From Cycas panzhihuaensis (lineage: Eukaryota > Cycadophyta): a stretch of 64,000 nt of DNA. The stretch is from positions 2,914,001 through 2,978,000 of the forward strand of contig CM041465.1 in the NCBI GenBank assembly GCA_023213395.1, given 5' to 3'. How positions within the stretch are numbered: position 1 is the stretch's first letter; each line of letters begins with the position of its first letter. This document shows, piece by piece, positions 58,721-64,000 of this stretch. Under the pieces are notes generated by a model that made no database searches, was not told where the DNA came from, and worked only from the letters and a program-made list of their open reading frames with translations. The position numbers and the translations under genes are program-made.

Positions 58721-60850
58721 ATAAAGTATCATTATATCATATAAATATATACTTAGTATTTTTCATCATTCAATTTTATCCTTTTCTATTCTAGAATGTG
58801 TATATATAATGCACCTAAATTCTCTTAAGTACTTGACCAATCCTCTTTAGGTCTAATCTATCTTACTACCCTTATATGCCAATTTAATAAATAAATAATT
58901 ATATATATAAATTTTACCAAAAATTCATTACTAAGATGCTTATCCTTAAGCATGCTCTTAGCCATTTCAATAATTGTTATGTTTTTTCCTTTCTATTATC
59001 TTATTTTATTAAGGGGTATAAGGATTAGTTAATTGTTTCCTAATTCCATAATATCTACAATATTTTTTAAATTTATTGAAGATAAAGTCTCCCCTACTTT
59101 CTAATCTAAGGGTAAAAATTTTATGACTACTTTGCCTTTCAATCATCACCTTGAAGTTAGCAAAGTATTAAAATGCTTCTAATTTGAACTTGAGAAAGTA
59201 TACCTAAGTTATTCTTATGTAGCCATTAATAAAATCATAAGATATCTTGCTCCTCCAAGGGATGTTATATCCATTAATCCACATAAATCCATGTGTACTA
59301 GTTGAAGTAGTCCTTTAGCTCTATATATATCATTGAAAAATCATTCCCCTTATTATTTGCCTAATATACACCTTTAACAAATCCCTTTGTTGTATTTAAT
59401 ATTGGGTAGATCAACCATCACATCCATTTTCTTCATTAAGGCTAAGTTGTTATATTTTTATAGCTAAATCTTTAATGCCATATCTCATTGTTCATCTTAA
59501 TTAATGACTTTAAGGAATAAGTATCACTCAGAGGTATGACTAACTTATCATTAGTCATTTGACTATTAGCCACTATAGATTTATTCTTTAACTCATCCCT
59601 AATTACACATCCCTATTATCAAACATGACTTTATATTTTTGCTCCATCATTTGGTCAACTAATAACAAATTCATTTTTAGTACATGGACATAAAGTACAT
59701 CATTGATGTACTTAGTTTTTTCAAAATCTATTTGGATAGATATATTTACTTTATCTATTACTTCTTAGATAATATTATTCACAAACATTATCTTACATGT
59801 TTAATATCTATTTAACTTTTCAAACCATTCCCTCTCATAAATCATGTGTGTGGAGCATCCTAAATCGATATACTAACTATGCCTATATTAGTAATTCCTC
59901 TTACTATATTAGACCTTTTAAGAAAGTAAATATTTTCTAGATATCTAGTCCTATTACAACAAGAACATTGTGTTGTTCCTCTTCCTCTTTCTCTAAGGCT
60001 TCTATGACTTTATCCTTAGTTTCTTCCTCTAAGTAATTATACTCTACTCAATAATTTTATGCTCCATAATCTTACCTTTGATTTCCAAAACCTTATCGTT
60101 GGTTCTTATGAAAGTATCCTTGGTTTCTATAAATTCAGCCCCTAATATATTGATTTGCACATCTAGGGGGTTGATTTCTCCTTCTTAAATATTAGCCTTT
60201 ATAAGGTGGCCTAAATCTTGCCTTAGTGGAAAAGGCATACTCCAAGGACTCACCTCTATTCTTCCTCTCCTTAATAACTAGTAGATTGCCACTTAGTTTA
60301 TCAACATTTAATGTAATAATATCTTTAGATACTTCTATAGTAACAAGTACCATTTCAAACGTTTTGAGTTTTCCTACACTCTTTAGTATTTTTTTATAGT
60401 GCTTTACTTATTAATGTGCTTTCCTAGGGCCCTTATTTAATTAAATAGCTATTGTATCCTGGTGATAAATCTATTACCTCTGTATTATGATTCATGCAGT
60501 AAATTTTAAACTTAGTTCTTAATATTTATAACTTCATTGTTATAACTTAATAGATGCTCTTCAATGCATCCCAAGCTTACTTTGATGTTGTTGTCTCACT
60601 AACTTATAGAAATATGTGATCCTTTAATGCATAAAATATGAACACAAGTGCCTCATTATTCTTCTACTTATTTTTCTTAAAGTCCTATACTTCATCTATA
60701 GTGGTATTTTGTCCTAGTGCACTCTAACCATTTGAAACTAAGCTCCATATATATTTTCAAATATATATAGGATTTATTAGCATAATCTAATTTAGATAAT
60801 TTGTGCCATCAAATTTGGGAACCATTACATTATTTACACACTTATATCCA
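58721..60850 (-). pseudogene. copia F, gag to integrase core
   Basis: Minus strand from about 60850: gag (TKYHYR, NNIKVSLGCIEEHLLS near 60560-60600), then worn zinc-knuckle/protease sequence (59600-60000), then integrase. The integrase has INGYNIPWRSKIYDFINGY (about 59230-59290), YFLKFKLEAF, FANFKVMIERQSS, KQLTNPYTP (about 59020) and the C-terminal KRIKLDDK with KYIFIxYNDT ending at 58721. There it was cut by element E; the sequence continues at 49338. Stops are frequent. Confidence 0.65.
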
Positions 60851-63800
60851 TAATAAAAAGGATGCCTTGAATAATAATAAATGCTTGGAAAGTAAAGTGC
60901 TTAAAAAAAGAAAGAGCAAAGATGCTTGAAAAATATAAAGTAAGATGAGAGTAAGAAGCATCAAAGAAATAAGATCAAAAACCACTCAAAGATTATATGA
61001 ATTATCCTAATGCAACTATAGGACATAGAAATTTATCCTAATTAGGACTCAATCCACTACCAAATAGCAGTTTTTGTTTTAAACTTAAGTTAAAATAAGA
61101 TGTTTGTACAATGTTTACTTAAGGGATCACCACATAGAAACCCCACAAAATATACATCAACTTTAAGCCTTAAAAAATACATCAAACAAAATCAAATGAC
61201 CATTTGTTTTAAAGATAAATGGATTAAGATTATAACATTTTAAATGGGACTCAAATTTGATATTTTATGATAAAATTATAACCTAAAGAGTACAAGCAAG
61301 TCCAAATTTTAACGAAACCCCTTAATACATAAATTTCGATAAAAATATTTCATTAGATTTAAAGCATTAAATAGACAATGAAAAGTAAACATAATATATG
61401 AGTGTGACCATCCATTTTATCTAAGTAAAAATGTAAATCATAATAAAGCTAACGATTTTTAAAGTGAGCTTTGAGTGTAAAAGTTATAGTCATCCAAGGA
61501 TATACAAGTACTAAAAAGCAAAAATAACCCCTTAAAATGTAGTTAAGTCCTATTTTAAAAGCAAGTGTTTGGTCACTTTGATGCTCTATATGACCTATAA
61601 GCTTAGTGACAAAAGCTACAAGGTAATAAATCTCATTGAAATATAAAATATAATTTAATTTTTACAAACTTTAGAGTGCATGAAAATATTTTACCATAGT
61701 CCTATTCTTGTTAAATCTACACTCTTAGCTTTGAATATAAATCTTAGACTTTGATTTTATCTAAACATAGATAAGATCAAATCAAAGAAACTCTCTAGAG
61801 TGTATTTATAGGCCTTCAACAATGAGATATTATAGTAATCTCAAAACCTATAATGTGAAGGCTTTCACATCTCAAATAAATATACTATAAAAGATGGAGG
61901 TAAACTCTATATCAACAGCAATGTTAATATTTAATTAAGGCAACTAAAGAGATATACCACCATGAAGACAAGTAAAGGATAATAAGTTCTAAGTTCTCAA
62001 TAAATGCACACTATACTATATTCCATCATTGACCTTATTAATTTCCTTAGCATGCTACTAGGTAAGAATAGCTTACTAACTTATAAACCAACCGAGTACA
62101 TTACTTCAATACAACTCTCCATTGTGAATCTATACTTAGTGGAGCATTGGTATCTATCTTAAGTTTTGATTGGCATCTTGATCCATAATCTTCCATCATT
62201 CTATAAGTCTTCAACTGTAAATGGGACATGGGGTTACAATCCATGTCACTTCATCTAACAGCTCCTCATCATCAACCTATCACTAAGTCCTACTTTTATC
62301 TCATGAACAATGTTAAGCAAACAAACCTCCACACCTGCTGAAATAATGACTCAAAAAAGTGAAGTAATGAAGGATAAAACCTATAACCAAATGACACTCA
62401 GCATGATATATTAATAATTCTATAACATCTAGATTGATCACATGTGTTTACCCTACAGATCATATTTTTTGTAAGCTGAACAACCTAGATGCTTCAAACA
62501 CTTGCAATCCTACTATTGTAATCTTTGTCTAAGATGTGTACACTCCAATGCACCAAGGGAAATAAATGGAAGGCTTCTAACTTAGTATAAACACAAAACA
62601 TGAGGGGAAAATATTATGCCATGAATAGTCACAACAAGGGATCCCATACCTATCTACTACAGCTTATGCCAACAAACCATTGGAGGCAAACCAAAAACAT
62701 GCACCAACCTCACCATCTGCATCATGATACTCACTTGTAATATAACTTGACAAGCCAACTATACATACCATGATAAAGGCATAACTGATTTTAAGGCTTT
62801 TCATCTTAGACCTTTTCATTCACACTTCAATTTTATTAAGCACTTTACTTTGGTTCCACATCAGACTTATTCAGATATGTACCCATGTTGAACCAGCATC
62901 AAACAAGGCCATAAACCTCATGCTATCATCAGTCCAACTATCAAAGTATAATGGTCCATCACAAATGACAATCATACATACCAGGAAATTCTGAACTTCA
63001 TCACCTCAAATACATCTGATGCAACTAAACTTGAATGTAATCCATTAATAAATCACGCTTATTTCACTAAATAATCACATAAATCATGAATTTTATTATC
63101 TTTATGCAATGATCTATGCCATACTCAAATAGTAATAGAGTTTATAATAAGTTGCAATTAAGGTATCTCAAGCATGCTCTTCTTTTGTTCCAAACATGCT
63201 CATTCTCACCCAATTTTTCCCTCAAACTTGCTCTCTATAAGTCCATCAAATACACCCTTAAAACATGCCCAACTCTTGCCAAATCTTGCCATGTCACCAC
63301 ATGCAACAAGTACACATCATCACCTCAATTTTGCCCATAAGCTCTTTTATATAGAAACACATACAAAGAGCATTAAGTATCACCTCAAATTGCCATCAAC
63401 TTTGCCATTAGACGGTCACCATGATCCAGGAGGATCTACCATATGTTTACAGGATGCGGAAAATGATAGGCATTGGCATAACTAAAAGAGATATGGCCAA
63501 ATGGTATCAAAATTCTATGAAATTTTGTTTAAAGGGATAAGACACATCCCACTAGATGTGTACAAAAGGTGGGGTTCAGAAAATATCATTTGATTAGAGT
63601 TCAAGCCTTGTCTTTGCATAAAAATTAATCCCACAGCTAGTAGAAAAAAATAGAAAATATATATTGTTATCATATGAATAGAAACATAGCCAAATGACAT
63701 CCAAATGAGCTAAAATTTTGAGGAAGTGGAGAAGACATGCGTTCCTATACGTGTACCAAATTTGAGCTAAATTAGAGTCAGTTAAGGTCAGTTATAAGCC

Positions 63801-63900
63801 ACAACTTTTAAGAATTGTATGAAGGCCACTTGGACAACATGCATTCTGGTGGTTAGTGGTTATACTTGCATGATTGCCACTTGTTAAACATGCAATTCAG
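60851..63900. other. AT-rich stretch, no gene recognised
   Basis: The beginning is probably the leader of copia F; no primer site or LTR for F was found. The open frames at 63116-63485 are low-complexity (Ser/His/Pro rich) with no known domain. Confidence 0.4.
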
Positions 63901-63908
63901 GTTTCTTT

Positions 63909-63918
63909 CTATAAATTG
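63909..63918 (+). promoter_or_regulatory. TATA-like box near the window end
   Basis: CTATAAATTG is followed by a G-rich, purine-leaning run (GGTTGGAGAGGTGG, CTTGGAGAGGC). This arrangement resembles the promoter/leader part of a plant LTR. The element, if any, continues beyond the window. Confidence 0.35.
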
Positions 63919-64000
63919 AGCCCTTCTACAGGTTGGAGAGGTGGTTCTTGGAGACTTGACTTGGGAAGCATCCTTGGAGAGGCATTTGGAGGGTTGGAGT

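Noticed and set aside
63116-63485. Two overlapping plus frames near the right end
   Set aside because: Low-complexity, overlapping, no domain; better seen as decayed non-coding repeat sequence.

Overview
This is nuclear DNA from a land plant, almost certainly a seed plant with a large, repeat-rich genome. I base that on the retrotransposon lineages (Ty1/copia with initiator-Met tRNA primer sites, chromovirus-like Ty3/gypsy, and a very large Tat-type Ty3/gypsy), on the long AT-rich decayed stretches between them, and on a captured plant-type alpha-mannosidase fragment. I cannot name the species. I found no intact host gene, rRNA or tRNA gene. Nearly everything recognisable is an LTR retrotransposon or a relic of one, stacked in nests.

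Nest 1 (about 1-29,272). An old copia relic (here J) runs from a 5' LTR near 388-620 to a 3' LTR near 29,047-29,272. Its gag was split by gypsy element A (2107-11299; LTRs of about 386 bp; TSD TTCTT). A itself carries a reverse-orientation, internally deleted copia C (4205-6814; LTRs of about 207 bp). Just downstream, J was split again by the Tat-like gypsy B (11749-28213; 16.5 kb; LTRs of about 2.6 kb; TSD CCTAG).

Element B is the most interesting object. It is GC-rich and much less decayed than its surroundings. Its order is gag - protease - RT - RNase H - integrase, then a 3.3-kb block bracketed by short direct repeats. That block holds a coding region on the opposite strand with its own TATA-like box. 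A second, archaeal-type RNase H lies beyond the block, just before the 3' LTR.

Middle (29.3-36.4 kb). AT-rich sequence with a gypsy integrase/chromodomain relic (31.4-32.4 kb) and a recent 227-bp tandem duplication (34.7-35.2 kb).

Nest 2 (36,465-45,167). An LTR pair with a primer site and purine tract (H) encloses a reverse-strand copia relic G with gag, integrase, RT, primer site and part of an LTR.

Nest 3 (about 47.4-60.9 kb). A reverse-strand copia F was split in its integrase by forward-strand copia E (49339-58720; TSD ATGAA/ATAAA). E has an almost complete but stop-riddled gag-pol. Its unusually long 4.5-kb leader contains an antisense fragment of a host alpha-mannosidase flanked by 15-bp direct repeats.

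The last 3 kb show no coding region I recognise. They end in what looks like the start of a transcription unit or another LTR. Relative order from nesting and decay: J, F and H/G are oldest, then A and E, then B and C. Domain limits in decayed elements are approximate (tens of bases); LTR, TSD and primer-site positions were read base by base.
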